Notes: a model not told the origin generated them from the sequence alone. A stretch of DNA of 43,137 nt from an uncultured Ellagibacter sp. (GCA_934654815.1 CAKUGU010000019.1:1-43137); one strand, 5' to 3'; positions 25,275 through 33,928 are shown, numbered from the stretch's first letter. A program made the numbers and translations.

Positions 25275-26231
25275 TTAGCGCTTCTGCGCGACGCGTAGCT
25301 TCGCGCTGCGGGCCCGAGGGTTGCGCTCCACCTCTTCGGGCGTCGGAAGTATGGGCTTCCGTGTGACGATGTCGAGTATCGGCTCCTTCCCGCACACGCA
25401 GACCGGAAGGTCCGGCGGGCAGGTGCACCTGTTCGCCATGTGGGCGAACGTGTCTTTCACGATGCGGTCCTCGAGCGAGTGGTAACTGATAACCGCTATC
25501 CTCCCGCCCGGATTGAGCCAGCGGATGGCTGCGTCGAGTCCTCGTCGCAGCACATCGAGCTCCGAGTTGACTTCGATCCGAAGCGCCTGGAACGTGCGCT
25601 TCGCGGGATGCCCGCCGGCGCGGCGCGCCGAGGCGGGGATGGCGGCCTTGATGATCTCCACCAAGCGCCCGCTCGTCTCGATCGGTTCCTTCTCGCGTTC
25701 GCGCACGATGAACTCCGCGATGCGCTTCGCCCACCTTTCATCCGAGTATGCGCGGATTATCCGAGCGAGATCTGCTGCGTTGTAGGTGTTGACGATCTCT
25801 GCTGCGGTTTGAGTTTGTGTGCTCGGATCCATCCGCATGTCAAGGGGGGCTTCCTCTTTGAAGGAGAAGCCGCGTGACGGCGTGTCTATCTGCACGGAGG
25901 AAACGCCCAGATCGAAGAGGATCGCATCGATTCCGGGCACCTCGGCAGATACGAGAAGGCTGTCGAGCTCGCCGAAGTTGCCGTGAAGCAGTTCGAGCGC
26001 GGGGCGCGTCTGCTCGGGCAGCGCTTCCAGGCGGCTTCGCGCGGCGGCGAGCGCCACTTCGTCCTGGTCGATGCCGATGAGCGTGCCCTCAGGCCCGAGC
26101 CTCTTCGCAACTTCGAGAGAATGCCCTGCCCCGCCGAGCGTTGAGTCCACGAACGTATGCTGTGTTTGTAGGTTGAGTTGTTCGAGGCACTCGGCGAGCA
26201 GGACCGGTGTGTGCCGATATTCGCTTGTCAT
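25275..26231 (-). CDS. rsmH: 16S rRNA (cytosine-1402-N4)-methyltransferase
   Basis: RsmH (MraW) methylates N4 of C1402 in the ribosomal P site. Motifs in order: HTPVLLAECL, the SAM-binding VDSTLGGAGHS and LIGIDQDEVAL, ILFDLGVSSVQID, the helical insert with TAAEIVNTY, then ISYHSLEDRIVK. A short Cys-rich stretch (CTCPPDLPVCVCG) lies before the C-terminus, as in many Gram-positive homologs. The ATG at 26231 is preferred; a GTG nine bases upstream with GGAG at seven bases is equally possible. The length is about 318 residues. It lies 22 bases after mraZ. Confidence 0.95.
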   Translation of the reverse strand: MTSEYRHTPVLLAECLEQLNLQTQHTFVDSTLGGAGHSLEVAKRLGPEGTLIGIDQDEVALAAARSRLEALPEQTRPALELLHGNFGELDSLLVSAEVPGIDAILFDLGVSSVQIDTPSRGFSFKEEAPLDMRMDPSTQTQTAAEIVNTYNAADLARIIRAYSDERWAKRIAEFIVREREKEPIETSGRLVEIIKAAIPASARRAGGHPAKRTFQALRIEVNSELDVLRRGLDAAIRWLNPGGRIAVISYHSLEDRIVKDTFAHMANRCTCPPDLPVCVCGKEPILDIVTRKPILPTPEEVERNPRARSAKLRVAQKR

Positions 26232-26253
26232 TTCGCTCACGTCCTGACTCCGA

Positions 26254-26736
26254 TTAGTCGTAAAGCACCGAAAGGTCGATGTCTTCGATGTCTTCGTCGT
26301 AACGCTTCGCGTCCCAGATCTCGAATCGACCGGTATTGCCCAAAATCACCACGTCTTTCTCGATGCCGACTTTCTCGCGCGCCTCAGCGGGAAGCATGAT
26401 GCGCCCGGTCTTGTCGACGTCGACGTCCATCGCGAGCGACTTGAGCTTGCGCAGCAAGCGCTGGTGCTCTCGCTTGGACGGCTCGAACTTGCCGAAGTGA
26501 GAAATGAACAGCTGGTTGATCCACTCTTCGAAGTCCGGCGACTCGAATACGTACAAGCATTCGTTCTCGAGCTCCCGAGCCACGACGAGCTGGGTGGAAA
26601 GCACCTTGCGGAATTTCGCGGGGAGCGAGACGCGGCCCTTGCTGTCCACCTTGAAGCGGTATTCGCCGTTGAGGACGACGGGGCCTTTCGGCTCCGCGCC
26701 CGAGCGCTCCTCTTCATGTGTGACGGCTTCTGCCAT
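26254..26736 (-). CDS. mraZ: Transcriptional regulator MraZ
   Basis: MraZ is a ring-forming DNA-binding protein with two AbrB-like swapped-hairpin domains. Both repeats are seen: GEYRFKVDSKGRVSLPAKFRKVL and, about 70 residues on, MDVDVDKTGRIMLPAEAREKVGI. The DxxGR core is intact in both. A short N-terminal extension (about 20 residues) and an acidic C-terminus complete a protein of 160 residues. The ATG at 26736 has GGAAGGG upstream. A frame open to 26793 would start inside the promoter and is rejected. MraZ usually represses its own operon by binding TGGGN repeats; matching sites lie in its promoter here. Confidence 0.95.
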   Translation of the reverse strand: MAEAVTHEEERSGAEPKGPVVLNGEYRFKVDSKGRVSLPAKFRKVLSTQLVVARELENECLYVFESPDFEEWINQLFISHFGKFEPSKREHQRLLRKLKSLAMDVDVDKTGRIMLPAEAREKVGIEKDVVILGNTGRFEIWDAKRYDEDIEDIDLSVLYD

Positions 26737-26779
26737 GCCTACCCTTCCGAAAACCCTGCAGTGGCTTCCATGGCTTTGC

Positions 26780-26808
26780 ATTTTATCCCACAACGCCCCA
26801 CTTTACAA
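26780..26808 (-). promoter_or_regulatory. mraZ (division cluster) promoter with MraZ boxes in the spacer
   Basis: On the minus strand TTGTAA (26808-26803) and TAAAAT (26785-26780) are 17 bases apart. The spacer contains TGGGG (26800-26796) and TGGGA (26790-26786), ten bases apart, preceded by AAAG. This is the direct-repeat pattern known for MraZ operators. Binding there would block polymerase. Transcription should start near 26773, giving a leader of about 36 bases. Confidence 0.75.
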
Positions 26809-26934
26809 TCATTTCATGGGCATTACCTGGCAATTCGGCCCCACCGCGGGGCGTCTTCCACGCCTCGCGCCACGAAGGCGCGCTAGATGTTGGGGAGCGG
26901 GAAACGCGTGCCCAAGATATGGACGGGAAACGAT

Positions 26935-26979
26935 GTGGGGCATTGTGGGGGGATTGTGAACCGGTGGGGCGAAGTGGGG
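26935..26979 (+). promoter_or_regulatory. Upstream array of four GTGGGG boxes, helically phased
   Basis: GTGGGG occurs at 26935, 26945, 26964 and 26974, spacings of 10, 19 and 10 bases. The last pair (GTGGGGcgaaGTGGGG) closely matches the pair in the mraZ promoter (GTGGGGcgttGTGGGA), but lies on the opposite strand and about 150 bases upstream. The whole gap 26830-27179 between xerD and mraZ has no convincing gene or other promoter. A remote MraZ operator is the simplest reading. Confidence 0.5.
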
Positions 26980-27179
26980 CGCCGATACCGCCGGCGAGCG
27001 GTTGGAGGGAAGGAGGATGCGCGCTTCAGGGCGTGCGGAGCCGACCGAGCGGTGGAGCGGAGAAGCGACGCCTCGGGCGGCGAGGCCGAAGCGCGCAAGA
27101 GGGCGACGCCGCGGCGCAAAACCGAGACGCGGGCCGCGCGGCGAACGGACAGGGCGGCAAGCGCGCTCGGGACGCGCTT

Positions 27180-28070
27180 TCAGGCGCGCGGGTGGGCGGC
27201 GAGGTACTCCTCGCGGATGTGGGAGCGGTCGACGTGCGTGTAGATCTGCGTGGTCGAGATGTCGGAATGCCCGAGCATCTCCTGGATGGCGCGCAGGTCG
27301 GCGCCCCCTTCGAGCAGGTGGGTGGCGAACGAATGGCGCAGCGTATGGGGGTGGAGGTTCTCGATGCCGATGGAGAGCCCCGCACGGGCGACGATCTTGT
27401 GGACGCTTTGGCGCGTGATGCGGCCGCCACGGGCGTTCAGGAACACGGCCCCCTGCGACTTCCCTCGGGCGGACTCGAGCTCGGGGCGCGCCGTCTCGAG
27501 ATAGCGGGAAAGGGCGCGCGCGGCGGCACCTGAAATCGGGGAGATGCGGTCTTTGCCCCCCTTCCCCGTCACGCGGAGATAGCCCTCGTCGAGCGCGACG
27601 TCGGCGAGGTTCAGCTCGCACGCCTCGCTCGCGCGCAGGCCGCAGCCGTAGAGCACCTCGAGAAGGGCGCGGTTGCGGATGTCGGTGGGCTTGTCGCCGA
27701 CGGGCTGCGAGAGGAGCCTTGTAACCTGGTCGATGGAAAGCACGTCGGGCAGACGCTCAGGTGCCTTAGGGATGGCGATGAGGTCGGCGGGGCTTTTCGG
27801 GATGCGCTCCTCGCGCACGAGGTAGCGGTAGAGCCCCTTGATGGCCGACAGGCGGCGCTTCACCGACGACGCGGCGAAGCGCCGCTCCATGAGGTCGGCC
27901 TCGTAGGCGGCGAGATCGCCCCGGTCGGCTTTCGCCACCGAGGCAACCCCTCGCGCATTCAGAAACGAGACGTAGTCGGACAGATCGCGCCCGTAGGCCT
28001 CGATCGTCCGAGACGCCCGCCCGCGCTCGACGCGCAGGCAATTCAGATATTCCCGGACGGAATCATCCAC
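27180..28070 (-). CDS. xerD: Tyrosine recombinase XerD-type
   Basis: Site-specific recombinase that resolves chromosome dimers at dif during division. The N-terminal SAM-like domain ([23 protein letters not shown]) is followed by the catalytic domain with the family residues: Arg in [10 protein letters not shown], Lys in VTGKGGKDR, His and Arg in [12 protein letters not shown], and the nucleophilic Tyr in [11 protein letters not shown]. It has about 296 residues, typical of XerC/XerD. The GTG at 28070 overlaps the end of pyrG by eight bases; no strong ribosome site is seen, so coupled translation is likely. A frame open upstream to 28187 lies inside pyrG and is not homologous. XerC versus XerD identity is not certain from sequence alone. 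Confidence 0.9.
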   Translation of the reverse strand: MDDSVREYLNCLRVERGRASRTIEAYGRDLSDYVSFLNARGVASVAKADRGDLAAYEADLMERRFAASSVKRRLSAIKGLYRYLVREERIPKSPADLIAIPKAPERLPDVLSIDQVTRLLSQPVGDKPTDIRNRALLEVLYGCGLRASEACELNLADVALDEGYLRVTGKGGKDRISPISGAAARALSRYLETARPELESARGKSQGAVFLNARGGRITRQSVHKIVARAGLSIGIENLHPHTLRHSFATHLLEGGADLRAIQEMLGHSDISTTQIYTHVDRSHIREEYLAAHPRA

Positions 28071-29670
28071 GGTACTTGCCAAGCGCTGCCGCGTGGACGA
28101 ACGCGCTGAACAGCGGGTGCGGGCGCGTCGGGCGGCTCTTGAACTCGGGGTGGCCCTGGCTCGCGACGAACCAGGGGTGGTCGGCAAGCTCGATCATCTC
28201 AGTGAGGCGCCCGTCGGGCGACACGCCGGAGATGACGAGGCCGGCGTCCTGCAGGCGGTCGCGATAGGTGTTGTTCACCTCGTAACGATGGCGATGGCGC
28301 TCGTAGATGACCTCCTCGCCGTAGGCCTCGAAGGCGCGCGTGCCCGGCTTCACCTTGCAAGGGTAGGCGCCGAGGCGCATAGTGCCGCCCTTGTCCTCGA
28401 CGTCTTCCTGCTCGGGCATGAGGTCGATGACGGGGTACTCGGCCGTCTCGTCGAACTCGGCCGACGTGGCGCCCGGCATGCCGGCGACGTCGCGGGCGAA
28501 CTCGCACACCGCCGCCTGAAGCCCCAGGCAAATGCCGAGGAACGGCACCTTGTTCTCGCGGGCGTAGCGCGCCGCCGCGATCTTGCCCTCGAAGGCGCGC
28601 TGGCCGAAGCCGCCCGGGACGAGGATGCCGTCCATCTCCCCGAGCACCTCGTGCGCGTTGTCGTCGGAAAGCTCCTCGCCGTCGATGAGGTGCACTTCCA
28701 CGTGGCGCCCCTCGTGCACGCCGGCGTGCCCGAGCGCCTCGATGACCGACAGGTAGGCGTCGGGCAGGCTCACGTACTTGCCCACCACGGCGATGTCGAC
28801 CTGGCCCTCGCAGCTTTCGGCCGCGGCGAGGAACGACTTCAAGGGCGTAAGATCGATCGGGGGAACGTCGAGGCCGAGCTTCTTCAACACCTTCACGTCG
28901 AAGCCCTGCTCGTCAAGCGAGAGCGGCACTTCGTAGATCGAGGGCGAGTCGGTGCAGGCGAGCACGTCGTCGGTGGCGACGTCGCAGAACAGGGCGATCT
29001 TCTCGCGCACCTTGTCAGTGATCTCGTGGTCGCTTCGGCACACGATGAAGTCGGGCTGCACGCCGATGGAGCGGAGCTCCTTCACCGAATGCTGCGTCGG
29101 CTTCGTCTTGACCTCGTGGGCCGCGGCGATGTAGGGAACGAGCGTCACGTGCACGAAGAGCACGTCGCCGGGGTTCTTCTCCTTCTTGAACTGGCGCGCT
29201 GCCTCGATGAACGGCTGGGATTCGATGTCGCCGATCGTGCCGCCGATCTCCGAGATGACGATGTCGGCGTTCGACTGGTCGGCGATGCGGCGCAAACGCT
29301 CCTTGATGGCCTCGGTCACGTGCGGGATGACCTGCACGGTGCCGCCGAGGAAGTCGCCGCGGCGCTCGCGCGCGATGAGCGTCTGGTAGATGGATCCTTG
29401 CGTGAAGTTCGATTCGCGAGAGAGGTTCTCGTCGATGAAGCGCTCGTAGTGGCCGAGGTCGAGGTCGCCCTCATGACCGTCTTCGGTGACGAAGACCTCG
29501 CCGTGCTGGAACGGGCTCATCGTGCCCGGGTCGACGTTCAGGTAAGGGTCCATCTTCTGCATGGTCACCTTGTATCCGCGCGCCTTGAGCAGATGCCCCA
29601 AAGACGCGGCGGTGATGCCCTTGCCCAAAGACGACACGACGCCGCCCGTTACGAATATGTGCTTGGCCAT
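28063..29670 (-). CDS. pyrG: CTP synthase
   Basis: CTP synthase aminates UTP to CTP using glutamine and ATP. The synthetase domain begins [21 protein letters not shown] and includes [15 protein letters not shown] and DLGHYERF. The glutamine amidotransferase domain (from about residue 290) has the GGFGQR loop, the nucleophile Cys in [14 protein letters not shown] and the catalytic His/Glu in GHPEFKSRP. It is 535 residues, full length. GAAGGAGAACC precedes the ATG. CTP made here also feeds the CCA-adding enzyme and lipid synthesis. Confidence 0.97.
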   Translation of the reverse strand: MAKHIFVTGGVVSSLGKGITAASLGHLLKARGYKVTMQKMDPYLNVDPGTMSPFQHGEVFVTEDGHEGDLDLGHYERFIDENLSRESNFTQGSIYQTLIARERRGDFLGGTVQVIPHVTEAIKERLRRIADQSNADIVISEIGGTIGDIESQPFIEAARQFKKEKNPGDVLFVHVTLVPYIAAAHEVKTKPTQHSVKELRSIGVQPDFIVCRSDHEITDKVREKIALFCDVATDDVLACTDSPSIYEVPLSLDEQGFDVKVLKKLGLDVPPIDLTPLKSFLAAAESCEGQVDIAVVGKYVSLPDAYLSVIEALGHAGVHEGRHVEVHLIDGEELSDDNAHEVLGEMDGILVPGGFGQRAFEGKIAAARYARENKVPFLGICLGLQAAVCEFARDVAGMPGATSAEFDETAEYPVIDLMPEQEDVEDKGGTMRLGAYPCKVKPGTRAFEAYGEEVIYERHRHRYEVNNTYRDRLQDAGLVISGVSPDGRLTEMIELADHPWFVASQGHPEFKSRPTRPHPLFSAFVHAAALGKYRG

Positions 29671-29781
29671 GGTTCTCCTTCGCGCTTGCGTATGCGATCC
29701 CTGTTCGTGGATTCCGTCCTTGGCCTGCGCGAGGTTGACACGCTCGGAAACTGCGGCAAGGCGAACTCCAAACGTTCATCT

Positions 29782-29787
29782 ATTGTA
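29782..29787 (-). promoter_or_regulatory. Possible -10 for pyrG
   Basis: TACAAT on the minus strand lies 112 bases before pyrG; no good -35 is seen. The leader of about 105 bases has no clear attenuator. The rest of the 29671-29992 gap holds an 8-bp palindrome (TACCGGTA, near 29834) and the hairpin at 29931-29963. Confidence 0.35.
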
Positions 29788-29930
29788 ACCGCTGCAGCAA
29801 GCGAATGCGCGCGGCGGCGGGCCGTTTTAACATACCGGTAACGTTGGCCGCGCCGGGCGGCGGGCAGGCGGCAAGCGTCCGGGCAGGCAGCAGACCCCAG
29901 GTACCGCATACCGCGCATGCCTCCAGACGC

Positions 29931-29963
29931 GCGTGCCCGCTCGGAAAGTCCGAGCGGGCACGC
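29931..29963 (-). terminator. Perfect 15-bp inverted repeat after the S-layer-domain gene
   Basis: The arms at 29931-29945 and 29949-29963 are perfectly complementary (15 bp, GC-rich) with a 3-base loop. It lies 30 bases after the stop of the preceding minus-strand gene. There is no T-run on either side. It is probably a U-tract-less terminator or a stabilising 3' hairpin. Confidence 0.6.
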
Positions 29964-29992
29964 AGGAAAGGCACGATGAGGAGGGGGCTTCC

Positions 29993-31255
29993 CTATCCCA
30001 GGCCGAGCACGTCGCGGTGGAACACCATGGTGATCTTCGCCATCTCGGCGCGCGTCGCCGCCGCTTCGGGATTCGCGTAGGCACCGTCGTCGCGCACCTG
30101 CCCGGTGACGATGCCCTTCTCAGCGCACCACGCGACCGATTCCGCCGACCAGTCGTGGATGGCGGACGCGTCGACGAACGCGGAACCGAGCCCGGAGACG
30201 TCGCTTGCCGTGTCGAGCGCGGCGACCTCGCGGGCGTAGTTCGCGATCATGATGGAAAGCTGCTCGCGCGTGACGGGAGATTCAGGGGAAAACGTGTTCG
30301 TGTCGCCGACGCCGTTCACCACGTGCGCCCCGCGCGCCCAGCGGACCGCGTTGTAGTAGTAGGCGCCCGGATCGGTGACGTCGGAGAACTCGGGAGCGGT
30401 CTCGTCTGCGGCTGGCTCGCCCGCAATGCGGTACAGAATCGTCGCGACCTGCCCGCGCGTGAGCGTGCCGGCAGGGTCGTAGGTGCCGCCGCCCGCACCC
30501 TTGATGAGGCCGTGGGAGTACACGTAGTCGATGGCGCCCGAATCGACGTACCAGTCACCGTAGTAGCAGTCGCTGAAGTGCTCGTAGGCGATGCGCCCAT
30601 CGTCGACCGGCGCCGCGTCGCGGGAAATGCGCACGTTGCCCATCCAGTCGCCATAGCGCAGCGTGACACCGCGGGCCGTGAGCGACTCGGGCTCGGTCGT
30701 GGAGGTCATGTCGGGGTCGAGCATGAGGAAGTTGTCCGGGGAAAGGTTGTCGGAGTCGTCGACGTTCTCGTAGCCGACGACGGTGACCCAATGCTGCGAG
30801 CCGCTTGCCGTGGTGACGAAGACGATGGCGGGCTTGCCCTCGTTCACGGCGTCGTAGAGCGTGCGCAGGACAGTGTCTTCGTCGTCGATGACGCGGCAGT
30901 CGAAGTCGTCGGTCATGTTGCGGCCGTAGAAGCCGCCCTCGCCGTTCGCGCCGCCGTTGTAGTCGTATTCCCACCAGCGGTGGATGCTCCCCGACGTGAT
31001 GGTCTGCGCATAGGCGGCGGCATAACCCAGACATGAGCGGGATTGCTGCTGCAGGCCCACTTCGTCGATGAGTGCCTGGTCGTAGGCGATCATGCAACGG
31101 GAAGACTGCAGCGAGATACCGCTTTGCGCGGCGGCATCGGATGAGCTCGCGTCCTGCGCGAGCGCAACGGGCGGAAGGGAAAGCGCGGATACGAGGGCCA
31201 CCGAGCACACGGCGGCGCCCACGCGCTTCGCGGAAATCGGGAGGAGGTAGTTCAC
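29993..31255 (-). CDS. Secreted C39-like cysteine peptidase domain protein with three S-layer homology repeats
   Basis: A signal peptide (residues 1-33, basic start, hydrophobic core, ALA at the cleavage site) precedes a papain-like domain of the C39-like type. Candidate catalytic residues are Cys75 in SRSCLGYAAAY, His155 in SQHWVTVVGY and Asp180 in FLMLDPD. Three S-layer homology (SLH) repeats cover about residues 227-420, each starting FSD or FVD and ending with a TR-containing helix (LTRGQVATILYR, VTREQLSIMIANY, ATRAEMAKI). SLH repeats usually bind secondary wall polymers, so the protein should sit on the cell surface. The start is GTG at 31255 with AGAGG upstream; 420 residues. The peptidase target is unknown, and amidase or inactive variants are possible. 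Confidence 0.82.
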   Translation of the reverse strand: MNYLLPISAKRVGAAVCSVALVSALSLPPVALAQDASSSDAAAQSGISLQSSRCMIAYDQALIDEVGLQQQSRSCLGYAAAYAQTITSGSIHRWWEYDYNGGANGEGGFYGRNMTDDFDCRVIDDEDTVLRTLYDAVNEGKPAIVFVTTASGSQHWVTVVGYENVDDSDNLSPDNFLMLDPDMTSTTEPESLTARGVTLRYGDWMGNVRISRDAAPVDDGRIAYEHFSDCYYGDWYVDSGAIDYVYSHGLIKGAGGGTYDPAGTLTRGQVATILYRIAGEPAADETAPEFSDVTDPGAYYYNAVRWARGAHVVNGVGDTNTFSPESPVTREQLSIMIANYAREVAALDTASDVSGLGSAFVDASAIHDWSAESVAWCAEKGIVTGQVRDDGAYANPEAAATRAEMAKITMVFHRDVLGLG

Positions 31256-31344
31256 GAAGACCTCTTTTCCGGCGTCTGGCGGGTTCCCGCGACGCCTTGA
31301 GAGAATGAGACGCGGGCCGGGAAAGCGCCCGCAAAACGCCGGAT

Positions 31345-31353
31345 ATTGTAGCA
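31345..31353 (-). promoter_or_regulatory. Extended -10 promoter of the S-layer-domain gene
   Basis: TGCTACAAT on the minus strand (31353-31345) is an extended -10 about 90 bases before the GTG start. No matching -35 is clear. An inverted repeat (GGCGGG/TCCGCC) lies just upstream, near 31355-31375. Confidence 0.5.
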
Positions 31354-31539
31354 TGGGGCGGATATTTCCCGCCGAGTCCCTGCGTGCGCCCTCCATAACG
31401 CCTGATGGAAAGGGCGCTCACGACGCGTCCCGCCCGTATCGCGTCCCAGCGTGCCGCAACACGGCGCACGCGGCCCCGAAGCTTTCCCGGCGCACCACGC
31501 GCGGCGCCGCCGCGTCACGATATCGCCATAGCGCCGCGG

Positions 31540-31545
31540 TATGAT
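31540..31545 (+). promoter_or_regulatory. Possible -10 of the flavoprotein gene
   Basis: TATGAT lies 39 bases before the start of the flavoprotein gene. It has no recognisable -35 or TGn extension. The rest of the 31256-31584 gap between these divergent genes shows no coding signal on either strand. Confidence 0.3.
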
Positions 31546-31584
31546 TTCCCAAGCTTACTGACAACGAGACAGGGGGAATCTCAC

Positions 31585-32115
31585 ATGAACATCATCGTGC
31601 TCAGCGGCAGCCCGCGCAAAGGCGGCAACACCGCCATCATGGCGAACGCGTTCGCGGAAGGCGCACGGTCGGCGGGACATACCGTCGAGATCGTCGACGT
31701 GGCCGCGCTGAAGATCGCGCCGTGCCGCGCGTGCAAGTACTGCTTCGGCCACGGCGGCGCCTGCGCCATCGACGACGACATGACGGGCGTGCGCGAACGC
31801 CTTTCGCACGCCGACATGGTCGTGTTCGCCTCGCCGGTGTACTGGTTCGACATCTCCGCACAGCTCAAGCTCGTCATCGACCGCATGTACGCGTTCGGCG
31901 GCTGCGGGTTCAACTTCTCGAAGGTGGCGCTTCTGCTCGACTCGGGCTCGGACGGCGTCTACAACGCCGCGATCGCCGCTTACAAGGCGATGAACGCGTA
32001 CCTGAAGTGGGAGGACATGGGCATCATCACCATCCCCGGCATGACCGAGAAGGGCGACATGAAGGACAACCCCAAGCTCGCCGAGGTGCGCGACCTCGGG
32101 GCCTCGCTCGCCTAA
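31585..32115 (+). CDS. NAD(P)H-dependent FMN reductase / iron-sulfur-flavoprotein-like protein
   Basis: This 176-residue flavodoxin-fold protein has the FMN phosphate loop SGSPRKGGNTAIM at the N-terminus and the flavin-contact segment FASPVYWFDISAQLK near residue 80. Between them is CRACKYCFGHGGAC, a C-x2-C-x2-C-x6-C motif like the compact cysteine cluster of iron-sulfur flavoproteins, followed by AIDDDM. Such proteins pass electrons from NAD(P)H or ferredoxin to various acceptors; the partner here is unknown. The ATG at 31585 has AGGGGGAA upstream. A frame open to 31405 passes through the promoter region and is not used. Confidence 0.85.
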   Translation: MNIIVLSGSPRKGGNTAIMANAFAEGARSAGHTVEIVDVAALKIAPCRACKYCFGHGGACAIDDDMTGVRERLSHADMVVFASPVYWFDISAQLKLVIDRMYAFGGCGFNFSKVALLLDSGSDGVYNAAIAAYKAMNAYLKWEDMGIITIPGMTEKGDMKDNPKLAEVRDLGASLA

Positions 32116-32139
32116 GGCGCGCCTTCCCCGACCCGGCGC

Positions 32140-32160
32140 GGGCGTCCCAAGCGCACGCCC
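32140..32160 (+). terminator. Possible U-tract-less hairpin after the flavoprotein gene
   Basis: GGGCGT and ACGCCC pair around a 9-base loop 24 bases after the stop codon. There is no T-run, so termination is uncertain. Confidence 0.3.
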
Positions 32161-32220
32161 GGCATGCGAAGGTTCGCTGATTCCCCCGCGCGACGGGGCG
32201 CACGGCGGGCCGTTATCCTT

Positions 32221-32226
32221 TATACT
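32221..32226 (+). promoter_or_regulatory. Possible -10 of the DUF1846 gene
   Basis: TATACT lies 53 bases before the start codon, in a short A/T-rich stretch within a GC-rich gap. The -35 region is poor. Confidence 0.4.
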
Positions 32227-32279
32227 GTTCCAGTTCATGAACGTATAAGGGTTGCAGACAAGCGAAAGGGCACCATCAC

Positions 32280-33761
32280 ATGCGGACAGGGTTCGACAAC
32301 GACAAGTACATAGCGCTCCAAGCCGAGCACATCAAGCAGCGCATCGCGCAGTTCGGAGGCAAGCTCTACCTGGAATTCGGGGGCAAGCTGTTCGACGACT
32401 ACCATGCGAGCCGCGTCCTTCCCGGCTTCGAGCCCGACAGCAAGTTCCGCATGCTCAAGACCATGGTCGACGACGTCGAGATCATCATCGCCATCAACGC
32501 CAACGACATCGAGAAGTCCAAGGTCCGCGGCGATCTCGGCATCACCTACGACGAGGACGTGCTGCGCCTGCTCGACATCTTCCGCTCGCGCGGGTTCGCC
32601 ACCTCGGGCGTGGTCATCACGCATTTCGAGAACCAGCCTTCCGCCGTCGCCTTCCGCAAGCGCCTCGACAACCTGGGCATCAAAAGCTACCTGCACTACC
32701 CCATCGCCGGTTACCCGTACGACACGGCGCACATCGTGTCCGACGAGGGCTACGGCAAAAACGAGTTCGTGGAGACCACGCACCCGCTCGTCGTGGTGAC
32801 GGCCCCCGGCCCCGGCTCCGGCAAGATGGCCACGTGCCTCTCCCAGCTCTACCACGAGTACAAGCGCGGCGTCACGGCCGGCTACGCCAAGTACGAGACG
32901 TTCCCCATCTGGAACCTGCCGCTCAAGCACCCCGTGAACCTCGCCTACGAGGCGGCGACCGTCGACCTCGACGACGCGAACTGCATCGACCCGTTCCATC
33001 TAGAGGCGTACGGCAAGACCACCGTCAACTACAACCGCGACGTCGAGATCTTCCCCGTGTTGAAAACCATGATGGAGAAGATCGCAGGGACGAGCCCCTA
33101 CCAGTCGCCCACCGACATGGGCGTGAACATGGCGGGCCTTGCCATCGTCGACGACGAGGCCGTTCGCGACGCCGCGAAGATGGAGATCGTGCGCCGCTAC
33201 TTCCAGGCCGCGGTCGACGCGCGCCGCACCGGCCTGCACGAAGAGTACGTCGAGCGCCTGGAGCTGCTCATGAACCAGGCAGGCATCGATGCGTCGTTCT
33301 CACCCGCACGCTCCGCCGCGCTTTTGAAGGAGGAAACGACCGGCGGCCCCGCGGGCGCCATGGTGCTTCCCGACGGACGGGTCGTCACCGGCAAGACCTC
33401 GCCTTTGCTCGGAGCTGCGTCTTCCCTACTCATGAACGCGCTTAAAGCCGTGGCCGGCGTCGACGAGGACATCTTCGTCATCAAAGACGAGGTGATCGAG
33501 CCGATTTGCGCGCTCAAGACCTCGACGCTGCACTCGAAGAACCCGCGTCTGCATTCCGACGAGACGCTGCTCGCCCTGTCCGTGAGCTCGGCGACCGACC
33601 CCGTCGCCGCGCAGCTTATCGAGCACGCCGGCGACCTGCGCGGATGCGACGCGTTCTTCAGCGTCATCTTGTCCGAGGCCGACGAGAAGCTCTACCGCAC
33701 GCTCGGTATCAACGTCTGCTGCGAGCCGAAATACGAGCAGCGCCGCTACTACCACAAGTAG
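32280..33761 (+). CDS. DUF1846 family protein
   Basis: The 493-residue protein is a full-length DUF1846 member, recognised from the N-terminal block FDNDKYIALQAEHIKQRI, KLYLEFGGKLFDDYHASRVLPGF (given as separate parts), and IAINANDIEKSKVRGDLGI. A nucleotide-binding-like loop, TAPGPGSGKMATCLSQLYHEY, lies near residue 180. The C-terminal domain includes LPDGRVVTGKTSPLLGAASS and ends in CEPKYEQRRYYHK. The family is common in anaerobic Gram-positive bacteria and its biochemical role is not established. It is a single-gene unit, with AAAGGG nine bases before the ATG and a strong terminator downstream. Confidence 0.88.
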   Translation: MRTGFDNDKYIALQAEHIKQRIAQFGGKLYLEFGGKLFDDYHASRVLPGFEPDSKFRMLKTMVDDVEIIIAINANDIEKSKVRGDLGITYDEDVLRLLDIFRSRGFATSGVVITHFENQPSAVAFRKRLDNLGIKSYLHYPIAGYPYDTAHIVSDEGYGKNEFVETTHPLVVVTAPGPGSGKMATCLSQLYHEYKRGVTAGYAKYETFPIWNLPLKHPVNLAYEAATVDLDDANCIDPFHLEAYGKTTVNYNRDVEIFPVLKTMMEKIAGTSPYQSPTDMGVNMAGLAIVDDEAVRDAAKMEIVRRYFQAAVDARRTGLHEEYVERLELLMNQAGIDASFSPARSAALLKEETTGGPAGAMVLPDGRVVTGKTSPLLGAASSLLMNALKAVAGVDEDIFVIKDEVIEPICALKTSTLHSKNPRLHSDETLLALSVSSATDPVAAQLIEHAGDLRGCDAFFSVILSEADEKLYRTLGINVCCEPKYEQRRYYHK

Positions 33762-33928
33762 CCCCACCGTTTTGCGGGATTGAGAGGTTGCGGGCAGCCA
33801 GCCGGCCCCCAGCCGCGGCCCGCATGCAACCCGCCGTTCGGCGGCTTCGCAGGGGCGCGGCCCCAGCCACAACCCGCTCGCGACTTCGCGGCGCCCGGCC
33901 CCGGAAGGGGAATCTCGATCACAACCCC

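Noticed and set aside
26737..26793. Longer MraZ start at 26793
   Set aside because: It would begin inside the promoter spacer, before the predicted transcription start.
27002..27418. Plus-strand Arg-rich open frame near the xerD-mraZ gap
   Set aside because: It is low-complexity, overlaps xerD on the opposite strand, and its AGGAGG touches the ATG at 27017, leaving no usable spacing.
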